Source: Chitinophaga lutea
GTDB lineage: Bacteria; Bacteroidota; Bacteroidia; Chitinophagales; Chitinophagaceae
Assembly (NCBI RefSeq): GCF_003813775.1
Contig: NZ_RPDH01000003.1
Coordinates: 806,001 to 870,000, forward strand
Reading direction: 5' to 3'
DNA: 64,000 nucleotides
How positions within the stretch are numbered: the stretch's first letter is position 1; the number at the start of each line of letters is the position of its first letter. Position numbers and translations under genes: made by a program. Of this stretch, positions 1 through 7,733 are shown piece by piece. Under the pieces are notes generated by a model. That model did no database searches. It had not been told where the DNA came from and saw nothing but the letters and a program-made list of their open reading frames with translations.

Positions 1-571
1 GGGTGGGCTGGTGCAGGAAACGGACCGTATGCGCCTCATTGGGCGGAAACTGGTCAGACACAAGAATGTAGGCGCCCGCCTGCGCTTTTTTCGTGAGCAT
101 ATGCCTGCCCACCTTGTGCATGGGCAGCAGGCGGAGCCCGAACCGGGACCGCAGCCTTTGCATCACCCGGTTGAAAAAAGCGTTGGAGAGGGGTTTGTAT
201 ACGGCGTAGAGGTTAAAGTTGAAATAACGCGGCAGAATGTTCAGGCTCTCCCAGTTGCCGTAATGCCCCAGCATGATGATGATGTTCTGCCCCTTCGCAT
301 GGAATTGCTCCAGCAGTTCCGGGTTTTTGACCCTGACCCGGTTTTTCATCTTCCGTTCCGATACGAAAAACATCATGCCCATTTCAAGGAATATCCGGCA
401 GAAGTGGCGGTAGAAGCCGGCCGCCACCTGGCTGATGTCTGCATACGATCTTTCGGGAAACGAGCGGGAGAGGTTTTGCAGCACCACCGCATAGCGGTAG
501 CGCAGAATTTTATATAACACAAAGTAAAGCATGGCATATATGTTAAAGGAACGCGAAATTACCCGCGACAT
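1..571 (-). CDS. LpxL/HtrB-family lipid A acyltransferase, partial (3' end outside window)
   Basis: The frame reads leftward through the window edge without a stop, so only the first 190 residues are present. Family members transfer a secondary acyl chain from acyl-ACP to the lipid A precursor at the inner membrane. A short hydrophobic segment (about residues 11-23) is followed by the family-typical YR..VV..NL..SFPE pattern (about 25-40) and the HX4E catalytic box GHYGNWE with His103 and Glu108. I chose the ATG at 571. The frame stays open about 50 bases further upstream but has no ATG, GTG or TTG, and the N-terminus is shorter than usual for the family. It is divergent from the AraC-type gene at 696. 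Family assignment is firm; the start is less so. Confidence 0.85.
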   Translation of the reverse strand, partial: MSRVISRSFNIYAMLYFVLYKILRYRYAVVLQNLSRSFPERSYADISQVAAGFYRHFCRIFLEMGMMFFVSERKMKNRVRVKNPELLEQFHAKGQNIIIMLGHYGNWESLNILPRYFNFNLYAVYKPLSNAFFNRVMQRLRSRFGLRLLPMHKVGRHMLTKKAQAGAYILVSDQFPPNEAHTVRFLHQPT

Positions 572-695
572 AGGGGGAATGTCCCTGAATGCCGTTATGT
601 TGATGACGCGCTGCTGCTATTTTGTACAAAGAGACGACAATCCGGCGGCAGCGGGTTGCAGAAAACGGATTAAAACTTGTGTAAAACGGATTTTT

Positions 696-1322
696 ATGGA
701 TACAGCGTACAGGAAAGGCAGGAATGAAGGGTTATATGCCGGCAGCGATGCGATACAGGCGCAAGCGGCCCATGCGGGACCGCTTATGGGACAAATGGCC
801 AGGGGGGTGGAAGGCAGGCCGTACGAGGAAAAAGAAAACCTGCCGGTTACGCCGCGTATGCAAACGCTGATCGACGAGATGCTGCAGTTTCGCAACGATG
901 GCGGGTGGCAGCATCTCTACCTGCAGGCCAAAACACTGGAACTGCTGGCACTACAGTGCCAGCAGTTGGAAAACACAGCAAACAAACCCCGTGGCCTGCG
1001 GCCTGATGAGATCGGAAAAGTGCACCAGGCCCGCGAAGCCTTGCTGTGCGATATCCAGCATCCTCCGTCACTAACGGCGCTTGCACGAATCGCGGGACTG
1101 AATGAATACAAACTGAAGACCGGGTTTAAGGAAGTGTTCGGGAATACCGTTTTCGGTTACCTGAAAAACTACCGGCTGACGCTGGCCCGGCAACTCCTGC
1201 TGGGCGGCGGAAAAACGGCTACGGAAGTAGCGTACGAGACTGGTTATAGTACTTTGCAACATTTCAGTAACGAGTTTAAAAAGAAGTTTGGAATAAGCCC
1301 GGGCAAGCTGGGCGGAAAATAA
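696..1322 (+). CDS. AraC-family transcriptional regulator, short form
   Basis: This 208-residue protein ends in an AraC-type double helix-turn-helix domain (about residues 115-205), including LTALARIAGLNEYKLKTGFK and the second-helix pattern EVAYETGYSTLQHFSNEFKK followed by FGISPG. The middle region (LPVTPRMQTLIDEML) resembles that of Bacteroidota PchR-like regulators, which are normally about 300 residues with an N-terminal ligand-binding domain. Here only about 50 residues precede it. The open frame reaches back to 531, but that would overlap the divergent acyltransferase and adds no recognisable domain, so the ATG at 696 was chosen. The gene may be an N-terminally truncated regulator. Its target is unknown. 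Confidence 0.75.
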   Translation: MDTAYRKGRNEGLYAGSDAIQAQAAHAGPLMGQMARGVEGRPYEEKENLPVTPRMQTLIDEMLQFRNDGGWQHLYLQAKTLELLALQCQQLENTANKPRGLRPDEIGKVHQAREALLCDIQHPPSLTALARIAGLNEYKLKTGFKEVFGNTVFGYLKNYRLTLARQLLLGGGKTATEVAYETGYSTLQHFSNEFKKKFGISPGKLGGK

Positions 1323-1342
1323 AGTCAGTTCGAATCCGGAAA

Positions 1343-1469
1343 AAAACAGGTACACCCGCTATTGAAACTTAAGGACCAGTATAAGGATAAACAGGGTTTC
1401 ACAGGGATAGGGAGGTACAATATAGGTGTATATTTCGCGACTATTAAAAAATCGGGGTGTACCTGTTTT
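1343..1469. repeat. 15-bp perfect inverted repeat enclosing 97 bp
   Basis: AAAACAGGTACACCC at 1343-1357 is matched exactly in inverted orientation by GGGTGTACCTGTTTT at 1455-1469. The AT-rich interior has no open frame of note. The element lies between two convergent genes (AraC-type + and CAP-domain -). It could be a non-autonomous mobile element remnant, a paired regulatory site, or a large cruciform acting as a terminator. No target-site duplication is obvious. Confidence 0.6.
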
Positions 1470-1543
1470 GAGTTTTCATACTACCATAGGCAGATTGTTT
1501 AGGTGAATAATCGATGTTCGGATTGTAGGTTTTTCATAGGTAA

Positions 1544-2089
1544 CTATTTGGCGACGGCGAGCTCCTGCGTCCAGAAATTGGCCACTTTGCCCACGGCGGT
1601 TTCTTTAATGTCTGCGTTCATCATGGAGAGGCAGTGCGTTTCGCTGCCCATCCAGCCCTCGATCACGGTTTTCTCCGTCAACACGCCCAGCGCCAGGTTT
1701 TCGCGGTACATTTTGTAGTAGTATCCCATTTTTTTGATCCGGTCGCCGGCAGTGCTGCCGTTTTTGCCGGTATGGCTCATGTAGCTGCTGTCGCGCATCT
1801 CCTTGCTGTGCAGCCAGGCCGCTTTTTCCAGCCTTTCGTTCCAGGTAAGGGGCGGTACGGGCGGCATGTAAGTTTTACCGCAATTGCAACCTTTCGCACG
1901 CACTGCGTTGATCATTTCCAGCAGCAGGTCTTTATTGATATTATTATCGAATGCGAATACGGAATCGGGCGCCGCAGCAGCGATGGCTGTGGCTTTCGGA
2001 GGTTCCCTCAGTTCGAGGGGTTCTTTTGAACAGCTTGAAAGGACATACGTCATCAGGGCCGCACCAAGGCAGATTGCAATTGTTTTCAT
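1544..2089 (-). CDS. CAP/SCP-domain lipoprotein
   Basis: This 181-residue protein begins with a lipoprotein signal (MKTIAICLGAALMTYVLSSC, lipidated Cys near residue 20). A CAP (cysteine-rich secretory protein/PR-1) domain follows at about residues 50-178. Family features are a helix with LLEMINAVRAKG, the LTWNERLEKAAWLHSKEM block with the first conserved His, a SHTGKNGSTAGDRIKKMGY block with the second, and a late ENLALG...VIEGWMGSETHC region. Bacterial CAP proteins are secreted and often of unknown substrate. The protein should be anchored in the cell envelope. It is monocistronic and preceded on its own strand by a TATCTTTG element. Confidence 0.85.
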   Translation of the reverse strand: MKTIAICLGAALMTYVLSSCSKEPLELREPPKATAIAAAAPDSVFAFDNNINKDLLLEMINAVRAKGCNCGKTYMPPVPPLTWNERLEKAAWLHSKEMRDSSYMSHTGKNGSTAGDRIKKMGYYYKMYRENLALGVLTEKTVIEGWMGSETHCLSMMNADIKETAVGKVANFWTQELAVAK

Positions 2090-2249
2090 GGAAATGGCTT
2101 GTAAAAGTGTTGAAAAAATAAGGTCCCTTGCCGCTATCGCAGCTCTTTTGGAGGAACCATCGGAAATCGGGGTGTGGAAAATCCTAACTTGTGGTGTGAG
2201 ACCGTGATGGTCTTGTTGTTCGTACTTACTTCACTCAATCATTATGACA

Positions 2250-2257
2250 CAAAGATA
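2250..2257 (-). promoter_or_regulatory. Candidate Bacteroidota -7 element for the CAP lipoprotein
   Basis: TATCTTTG on the minus strand matches TAnnTTTG. It lies about 160 bases upstream of the start at 2089. No clear -33 TTG was found, so the promoter is tentative. The leader contains a small GACC/GGTC hairpin around 2200-2212. Confidence 0.35.
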
Positions 2258-2446
2258 GATCCGTGGGGAGCCGTAAAAAAGGACGGCTGTCAAAGGATTG
2301 GATGAGCCTCATCCTGACACGAACATGGTACATGGACGGAAAACGGTGACGGCCGTCAGCCGGGGAATGACCGCCGTTGGTGATTTTGGCCGGATTTGGG
2401 CTAAAGTGCGGTTGTTTCGCAGGGAAAAGGCGGTTGCGGTGCATCT

Positions 2447-2596
2447 ACGGTTGTTTCATGGGGGCGGTGAAGTGGGTATATAATGTAATATGGGGAAACA
2501 GGGCAGTTTACACCCATGCTTACGGTTGTTTCATGGTTGCCATGAAGTAGTTATACAATATAATGTGAGGGAAACAGGGCAATGCGGATGACGGGA
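2447..2596. repeat. Two imperfect 75-bp direct tandem repeats
   Basis: Both units start with ACGGTTGTTTCATGG (2447 and 2522) and share GAAGT, an AT-rich TATACAATATAATG-like core and GGGAAACAGGGCA near the end. A weaker partial copy (GCGGTTGTTTCGCAGGGAAAAGG) precedes them at about 2409. This is most of a 555-base stretch (2090-2643) with no convincing gene. Confidence 0.6.
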
Positions 2597-2643
2597 CAGG
2601 GCCGCGCCCTGTTGTCCGGAGAACAATCCGGAAGCGAGCCGGT

Positions 2644-3204
2644 TTATAGATTCCCCCGTTTGAACTTCTCCGGGAACGCCACGTGTTTTCCTGAAATCAT
2701 AAACACGCCATTGCCCCTGTAATGTACGGTTTTAGGGTATCGGGGGTAAGTGGCGGCCTGCGCTTTCAATACTTCCAAAATGAAAAAGTTATAATCGTCG
2801 AGCATCTTCCTGTCTGCCAGCCGGCATTCGAAGTTGGCGTAACATTCTTTGATCCGCGGCGCTTTTACGGTAGCAGCGGGTTCTGCCGTCAATCCGAATT
2901 TTCTAAACTTGTTGACCCGTGTGCCGTGGGTGTTGCCGATACCGATGATGGTGCCGATCATATCTGCCGTAGGAATATTGATGACGCATTCCCCGCTTTG
3001 GCGGATCATCCCGAAACTGTGATTGGCGGCCGTGATCATACAGCCGATCAGCGATGGGGAAAACTCCAGCACCGTATGCCAGCCCATAGTCATGATGTTG
3101 TTTTTGCCCTTGTAGTGCGAACTGACGAGCACGACAGGGCCCGGCTCCAGGAAGCGGCGAATGTCCGATACGGGAAGATCTGCTTTCTTGTAGGGTCTTT
3201 TCAT
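2644..3204 (-). CDS. Flavin reductase-like FMN-binding protein
   Basis: This 186-residue cytoplasmic protein matches the flavin reductase-like (flavoredoxin) fold over its whole length. The pattern is GPVVLVSSHYKGKNNIMTMGWHTVLEFSPSL near the N-terminus, then a nucleotide-contacting SGECVINIP segment and NTHGTRVNKF. Members bind FMN and either reduce flavin with NAD(P)H or act as flavoprotein electron carriers. The substrate cannot be read from sequence. It lies 47 bases downstream of the SRPBCC gene start region on the same strand and may be an independent unit. Confidence 0.8.
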   Translation of the reverse strand: MKRPYKKADLPVSDIRRFLEPGPVVLVSSHYKGKNNIMTMGWHTVLEFSPSLIGCMITAANHSFGMIRQSGECVINIPTADMIGTIIGIGNTHGTRVNKFRKFGLTAEPAATVKAPRIKECYANFECRLADRKMLDDYNFFILEVLKAQAATYPRYPKTVHYRGNGVFMISGKHVAFPEKFKRGNL

Positions 3205-3251
3205 GGCAGGCTTTTATCAGTGACGGCAATGGCGGCTTGGCGTAAACTACG

Positions 3252-3722
3252 CTATTCGATATCCGGCACTTCCGGTTTGGCTTTGCAGTAATCGGCGAAA
3301 CATTTCAGGATATAATCCCATCCTTCCGGGGAATCCATGCCTTTGAAATATTCCTCCGCGCCTTCGCCGTGCCGTTCAAAATACCGGTGCTCGAATTCCA
3401 CCGCTTCGGGTAAAAAACGCACACTGACTTCGCTGGCTTTATCGGGGTCCGGTTCCGGTGTACGTTTGGGGCTGATCTGCCAGCTGAAGACGATGTGGTC
3501 GCCCGCGTCGAGGTCGATCACCCGGCCCCAGTCGCAGCGGAACCCGTATGGCCCCGTTTCGTGGCAGAAGCCGCCGCGGCAGCCGTCGATGGAAATCTGC
3601 TGGAGTTTGTCCTGCGCCCAGGTATATTGCCGGGGCCACCAGTTGTTCAGTTCATGTACAAACCTGGCATATGCCTGCATGGCGGGAATGCCGGTGGAGA
3701 TATTGCGCCTGATGCTTTTCAT
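3252..3722 (-). CDS. SRPBCC-like hypothetical protein
   Basis: A 156-residue soluble protein. The N-terminal part (KSIRRNISTGIPAMQAYARFVHELNNWWP) and the later DHIVFSWQISPKR and VSVRFLPEAVEFEHRYFERHGEGAEEYF blocks resemble AHSA1-type START/SRPBCC proteins. These share a helix-grip fold with a hydrophobic cavity, and their ligands are usually unknown. The ATG at 3722 was preferred to one ten codons upstream because the homologous region begins there. Residues about 50-85 carry three Cys (GCRGGFCHETGPYGFRCDWG), unusual for the fold. It shares its strand with the flavin reductase gene, with a 47-base gap. Confidence 0.6.
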   Translation of the reverse strand: MKSIRRNISTGIPAMQAYARFVHELNNWWPRQYTWAQDKLQQISIDGCRGGFCHETGPYGFRCDWGRVIDLDAGDHIVFSWQISPKRTPEPDPDKASEVSVRFLPEAVEFEHRYFERHGEGAEEYFKGMDSPEGWDYILKCFADYCKAKPEVPDIE

Positions 3723-3852
3723 ACATGGTGTTTTTTGGGTTCCAGAATACAAATATGGTGCCCCGGAGGGCGCTCATGGGGGAATGTTGAACTGATTCAC
3801 GATCATCCGCCAGGTTGCAGCCGCACTGTAAACGGCATCAGACGTATGCCCT

Positions 3853-4932
3853 TCACGGGGAGATGTCGAACATATCCATCGTCATCCAGTATTTGTCTTT
3901 GAAAATCCTGTAATGGATGGTATGCTCAGGGTGTTGGCGGATGAATGCGGTTGTTTGCCGGGACACTTCGCGGAATTCCCGGCAGGCGAAATATATCATG
4001 CGCGAACCGCCGTTTGTTTTGCGGCCCAGGTAAAGCGGCGCGCCGGCCGGTTCGAGCCGGGCCAGCAGTTCGTCTTCCAGCTGGTTCAATAAGTCGAGCG
4101 CGGCATTGTTCGGCAGGCCGTTTTCATCATAGGCGTATTCGATTTCCAGCACCAGCAGCCAGGGGTGGGAGGGTTTGTGCTGCCACTGCAGCAGGCTGGT
4201 GTTGAGCGCTGCGAAAATGGGCATATTGTATTCGTCTTGCGCCTCCAGCAGCGAAAAAGCGCCGTCGCCGTCCCATTGGGTGTTTTTGTATTTCTCTACG
4301 AATTCCGCTTCGCGCCAGGTAAGGTATTCCGATAATTTAGCAACGGGGATCAGGGTGTTGCCGTTGGCCGCGCCAAACCGCATGCTGTCGATCTGCATGC
4401 TGGCCGTCAGTTCGCCGAGCGCGTTTTCGAGAAATATCTGGATACCGCTGCCGATGGTGTCCTTATTGTCCTCGTCGTACTCCTGGTGCACGAAGGTGAT
4501 GTCGATTTCGTCGGGAAATGCATCATCCCCGCTATTATAAAAACTGATATTGCCGGCATTGAACTCGTAGCCGCTCATGCGGATGCCGGTATCGAGGCCG
4601 ATGGCCGGTTTCAGGGCCGTGAACCGCCAGCCGCGCATTGGCGGTGCGGCAGCAACCAGGTCTTCCGCAAACACAAATGCCTTGATTTCCCCTTCCGCGG
4701 AAATGACCAGCTCCGCCGTATCATCGTCGTACATACCGGTGAGGCAATAAAAGTTCTCATTCAGCTGGTGCAGTACCGGGCTCAGTTTGTCAAAAAAAAG
4801 CGTTTCGATCTGTTCGCCTTTCCTGACGGTTTTATGGAACTGTTTTTCATGCGCGGCGAACCATTTCCAGAATTCGTCGTAGGTACGGATTTGCACGGGC
4901 GCTTTGCCGAAGAGTTTATTGAGAAAGTTCAT
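3853..4932 (-). CDS. DUF695-family protein
   Basis: This 359-residue acidic cytoplasmic protein starts MNFLNKLFGK (ATG at 4932; a longer frame to 4995 adds 21 basic residues with no family character). The first half (to about residue 140) has the look of DUF695-associated proteins, with a YDEFWKWFAAHEKQF block. The C-terminal half (about 230-359), with WLLVLEIEYAYDENGLPN, LLNQLEDELLARL and GGSRMIYFACREFREV, matches the DUF695 pattern. The function is unknown. It is divergent from the methyltransferase gene at 5032. Confidence 0.6.
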   Translation of the reverse strand: MNFLNKLFGKAPVQIRTYDEFWKWFAAHEKQFHKTVRKGEQIETLFFDKLSPVLHQLNENFYCLTGMYDDDTAELVISAEGEIKAFVFAEDLVAAAPPMRGWRFTALKPAIGLDTGIRMSGYEFNAGNISFYNSGDDAFPDEIDITFVHQEYDEDNKDTIGSGIQIFLENALGELTASMQIDSMRFGAANGNTLIPVAKLSEYLTWREAEFVEKYKNTQWDGDGAFSLLEAQDEYNMPIFAALNTSLLQWQHKPSHPWLLVLEIEYAYDENGLPNNAALDLLNQLEDELLARLEPAGAPLYLGRKTNGGSRMIYFACREFREVSRQTTAFIRQHPEHTIHYRIFKDKYWMTMDMFDISP

Positions 4933-5031
4933 GGGGCGGCATTTGTACCGGTAAAATACAAATAATCGCAGAGGTTTGTATGTAGCGGTCTTCATCTTGT
5001 TGAAATACAGTATATTCGGTCAGTTAAACCC

Positions 5032-5703
5032 ATGGCTGCCATGTTGTATTTTTATTATTTCCTGTATATCGGCTGGCATTGGAATTTTAACCTGGCCTGG
5101 TTCGTGATCAGGCACGAAATGGCCGGCGAGCGGCAGTACGGCATCCACACCACCGGCACGTACAATCTGAAAGACGCGCTCTCCAAAGACGACCGCCGGC
5201 ATGCCACCTGGTACGAGCCGGTGAATTATTACTCCGCCGGTTGGTTGTTCGGCCAGTTGCAGCCCGCCGATATCTCCGTCCATTTTTTAGACGTCGGCTG
5301 CGGCAAGGGAAGGGTGCTGGCGATCGCCGCCGCGCATGGCTTCACGAAAATAACCGGCATTGATTTTTCCCCGCGCCTCTGCGCCGCGGCCATGCGCCTC
5401 GTTGACGAGTTGCAGGCACGGCACCCGGCACTCTCGGCCGAAGTGATCTGTATGAACGTGCGCGATTATGCCGTGCCGGACACGGTGGGCGTCATCTTTT
5501 TGTTCAATCCTTTTACGGACGACATGATGGCCATTTTCATCGCGCAGGTGATGGCCTCCCTTCACCGCCGGCCGCGCCGCCTGAAAGTGCTGTACGCCAA
5601 CCCGCAGTGCAAAGAACCGTGGCTCGATGCGGGTTTCACCGAAACCGCCGCTTTTACCAAACTGGAGCACCTTAAAGGCAGCGTGCTGGTTTTTGAGCCG
5701 TAA
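5032..5703 (+). CDS. Class I SAM-dependent methyltransferase
   Basis: A 223-residue protein whose core carries the SAM-binding motif I VHFLDVGCGKGRVLAIA (about residues 83-99), then motif II ITGIDFSPRLC and a motif IV-like VGVIFLFNPF. The first about 20 residues are aromatic and hydrophobic (YFYYFLYIGW), which may tether it to the membrane. The region before the Rossmann core (GIHTTGTYNLKDALSKDDRRHATWYEPVNYYSAGWLF) recurs in uncharacterised bacterial methyltransferases. The substrate is not predictable. The ATG at 5032 was used; a second ATG at 5041 is possible. The AraC-type gene follows 44 bases later with its own promoter element. Confidence 0.8.
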   Translation: MAAMLYFYYFLYIGWHWNFNLAWFVIRHEMAGERQYGIHTTGTYNLKDALSKDDRRHATWYEPVNYYSAGWLFGQLQPADISVHFLDVGCGKGRVLAIAAAHGFTKITGIDFSPRLCAAAMRLVDELQARHPALSAEVICMNVRDYAVPDTVGVIFLFNPFTDDMMAIFIAQVMASLHRRPRRLKVLYANPQCKEPWLDAGFTETAAFTKLEHLKGSVLVFEP

Positions 5704-5735
5704 GGCCCGCGGAAATTATCCTGCGATATATTCTG

Positions 5736-5743
5736 TAATTTTG
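5736..5743 (+). promoter_or_regulatory. Candidate -7 element (TAATTTTG) for AraC-type gene
   Basis: TAATTTTG matches TAnnTTTG exactly. It sits only 4 bases before the ATG at 5748, so a transcript initiated here would be nearly leaderless. No convincing -33 TTG is present. Confidence 0.4.
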
Positions 5744-5747
5744 ATAC

Positions 5748-6629
5748 ATGGAAGCTGATATCCATACGCTTTTTACATCGGGCCTGTACCGGATACTGGA
5801 TTTTAAATGCCGGTGTACGGAATGCCATACGTCAAAGCCGGAACAGTCCGATACCTTCACCATCAGTTTCGTCAGAACGGGGAACTTCCTGTTTAATGTG
5901 TTCCGCAATTCCCTGGATTCCTATAACGGCTGCTTCCTCATCACCAAGCCGGGTTACGACCGTACCGTCACGCATGTGCACACGGTGCCCGACGAATGCA
6001 CCATCTTCGATTTTTCGGACGGCGCTTACCGGGAGATCCGGGAACTGTACGGTCGCACGCGTTTCTTCCGCAGCAACGACCTTCATTCCACCCTGCTGCA
6101 GGCTTCCCCTGAACTGGAGTACACCCATTTTCACATCCTGCAATTGTTGCAGGCCAGGCAGCGCAACCAGCTGCAGATCGACCAGCTGGTGCTGGAAATG
6201 GCGCAGCAGGTACTGGGCAGCATTACGTTGTACCGCCCGAACGAAAAGCTGAACGACCGCCTCAAAAAGAACCATCTCGTAACCGTGGAAAGAGCGAAGG
6301 CTTATATGAGCGAACGCTTTGTGCAGGACGTTTCGTTACAGGAAGTGGCCGCGCACTGTCATATCAGCCCCTTTCATTTCAGCCGCATCTTCAAATCCTT
6401 TACGGGTTGTTCGCCGCATCAGTTCCTCACGGCCATCCGCCTGAAAAACGCCGCCATCCTGTTGCAGAACACCTTTCAGCCGGTGGCGGATATCGGCTTT
6501 GCCAGCGGTTTCAACAGCGCCGAGCATTTTGTGGCCGCATTCCGCCAGCGGTATCGCTGCTCGCCCTCGGACTATCGCCGCGCAAGAACTTCGTCTGCAT
6601 TAAAAACCGATGTCTCATTTTTCAGGTGA
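5748..6629 (+). CDS. AraC-family transcriptional regulator
   Basis: A 293-residue regulator. The N-terminal about 170 residues form a cupin-like sensing region with a Cys-rich opening (FKCRCTECHTSKPEQ) and an FTISFVRTGNFLFNVFRNSLDSYNG block. The C-terminal domain (about 185-285) is a standard AraC DNA-binding pair: VERAKAYMSERFVQDVSLQE then VAAHCHISPFHFSRIFKSFTG, and VADIGFASGFNSAEHFVAAFR followed by YRCSPSDYRR. The pair of close Cys residues near 22 and 25 could bind metal or sense redox state, but that is inference. The target is unknown; the DinB-like gene downstream has its own promoter element. Confidence 0.85.
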   Translation: MEADIHTLFTSGLYRILDFKCRCTECHTSKPEQSDTFTISFVRTGNFLFNVFRNSLDSYNGCFLITKPGYDRTVTHVHTVPDECTIFDFSDGAYREIRELYGRTRFFRSNDLHSTLLQASPELEYTHFHILQLLQARQRNQLQIDQLVLEMAQQVLGSITLYRPNEKLNDRLKKNHLVTVERAKAYMSERFVQDVSLQEVAAHCHISPFHFSRIFKSFTGCSPHQFLTAIRLKNAAILLQNTFQPVADIGFASGFNSAEHFVAAFRQRYRCSPSDYRRARTSSALKTDVSFFR

Positions 6630-6737
6630 CGATGCTCCGCACCAGCCTCGCTTTCCGCCCGTCCCATCCATCCATCGCCCGCTGCGCCCGCATTTAAAAT
6701 GAGCAAGATTCCTTAGTTCCCCGCCGGCCCGCCCCGG

Positions 6738-6745
6738 TAATTTTG
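6738..6745 (+). promoter_or_regulatory. Candidate -7 element (TAATTTTG) for DinB-like/DUF1330 pair
   Basis: An exact TAnnTTTG match 24 bases upstream of the ATG at 6770. A weak TTAG sits about 22 bases further up as a possible -33 region. Confidence 0.45.
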
Positions 6746-6769
6746 TGCCGTAACCAAACCGCTTATTTT

Positions 6770-7177
6770 ATGAACGCACAAATGCTGGAGACTTTAAAAA
6801 CTTCACGGCAATTCACCCTCGACGTAGCCGACGCTATGCCTGCCTCAAAATACGGGTTCAAACCTGTGGAGCAGGTGTGGAATTTTGGGGAATTAATGCA
6901 CCACATTGCCTACGGCATTCACTGGTGGGAACAGAATTATATCCGCATGGAAGAAACGGAATGGGCGCCGCCGGCGCCGGAACGCGGTAAAACAGCCATA
7001 CGCACAGCCCTGGAGGAGGCGTATTGGGCGCTGGAACAATCCGTCAAGGGCAAAAAAATGGACGAGGCGGCTGTAAACGGCTTCCACAGCACGTTGCACC
7101 ACATCGCCCATCACCGCGGGCAGGCGGTTACCTATCTTCGCTGCAACCAGATTACACCACCCGAATACGTTTATTAA
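6770..7177 (+). CDS. DinB-like (DinB/YfiT superfamily) metalloprotein
   Basis: A 135-residue four-helix-bundle protein of the DinB/YfiT type. These bind a divalent metal through three His and act in thiol transfer or stress tolerance. The first metal His lies in NFGELMHHIAYGIHWWEQN (about residues 43-60). The second and third lie in HSTLHHIAHHRGQAVTYLR near the C-terminus (about 105-123). The ATG at 6770 (MNAQMLETLK) was chosen over one nine codons upstream because the leader would then contain the -7 element. The next gene starts one base after the stop, indicating co-transcription. Confidence 0.8.
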   Translation: MNAQMLETLKTSRQFTLDVADAMPASKYGFKPVEQVWNFGELMHHIAYGIHWWEQNYIRMEETEWAPPAPERGKTAIRTALEEAYWALEQSVKGKKMDEAAVNGFHSTLHHIAHHRGQAVTYLRCNQITPPEYVY

Positions 7178-7178
7178 G

Positions 7179-7478
7179 ATGAAAGTCTATTATGTCAACA
7201 GTTACGACATTACCGATCCGGAACTGTTCAGTACTTACCCGCCGGCGGCATTGCCGGTGATGTACCGCTACGGGGCCGTTGTACTGGCGGCGGATACGGA
7301 AGGAAGGGCGGTGGAAGGCACGCCGCGGACGATGAATGCCGTGATACAGTTTCCGTCGGAGGAGGCGGCCCTGGCGTGTTATGACGACCCTGAATACCGG
7401 GCGGCAAAGGAGATCAGGATACGGTCTACCGCCAATTGTACCATGGTGTTGGTGAAAGAAATAAAAACGGGCCGCTAA
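7179..7478 (+). CDS. DUF1330 family protein
   Basis: A 99-residue protein with the DUF1330 ferredoxin-like alpha/beta layout: YYVNSYDITDPELFSTY, a GAVVLAADTEGRAVEG strand-turn, NAVIQFPSEEAALACYDDPEY and a final CTMVLVKEI strand. The family is small, cytoplasmic, possibly dimeric and of unknown role. It follows the DinB-like gene after one base and ends inside a strong terminator, so the two form a complete two-gene operon. Confidence 0.8.
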   Translation: MKVYYVNSYDITDPELFSTYPPAALPVMYRYGAVVLAADTEGRAVEGTPRTMNAVIQFPSEEAALACYDDPEYRAAKEIRIRSTANCTMVLVKEIKTGR

Positions 7479-7490
7479 GGCCCGTTTTTT
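7466..7490 (+). terminator. Rho-independent terminator
   Basis: ACGGGCC/GGCCCGT arms around a GCTAA loop are followed by TTTTTT. The left arm overlaps the last codons of the DUF1330 gene and the stop codon lies in the loop. Confidence 0.85.
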
Positions 7491-7502
7491 ATGGTTGGAT
7501 GA

Positions 7503-7733
7503 CTAGCTCTGGTGTTCGATTTCCTTTCCCAGTAAATATAAGAACTGGGGGTCGAAATCTTCGCGATGGCATAATGGACGGAGGCCATGGCGGCCGTCGT
7601 GGGAGAAGTATATCTCCGCCCCGTCTACCTCCACGCTGATGGCATAATACAGGCCTTCCTTGGCAATTTTTACGGGTAATTGCAGGTCTTTGCCATCATA
7701 GTTCACATTAATTTGAAATTGCTCCGTGCGCAT
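7503..7733 (-). CDS. Small conserved-type hypothetical protein
   Basis: A 76-residue protein with no signal or membrane segment, rich in beta-forming residues: QFQINVNYDGKDLQLPVKI, YYAISVEVDGAEIYFSHDGRHGL, then DPQFLYLLGKEIEHQS. Its layout (a short strand-rich protein ending in a helix) resembles the 82-residue gene at 47043-47291. Both may belong to a family of small Bacteroidota proteins of unknown function. The ATG at 7733 is preferred to one 15 codons upstream. It converges on the DUF1330 gene and shares its terminator region. Confidence 0.55.
   Translation of the reverse strand: MRTEQFQINVNYDGKDLQLPVKIAKEGLYYAISVEVDGAEIYFSHDGRHGLRPLCHREDFDPQFLYLLGKEIEHQS

Noticed and set aside
1327-1338. 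tRNA T-loop-like sequence (GTTCGAATCC)
   Set aside because: Flanking bases cannot form a T stem or cloverleaf, and it abuts the AraC-type gene end.
2235-2444. 69-codon minus-strand frame
   Set aside because: Basic, low-complexity translation in a repeat-bearing intergenic stretch.
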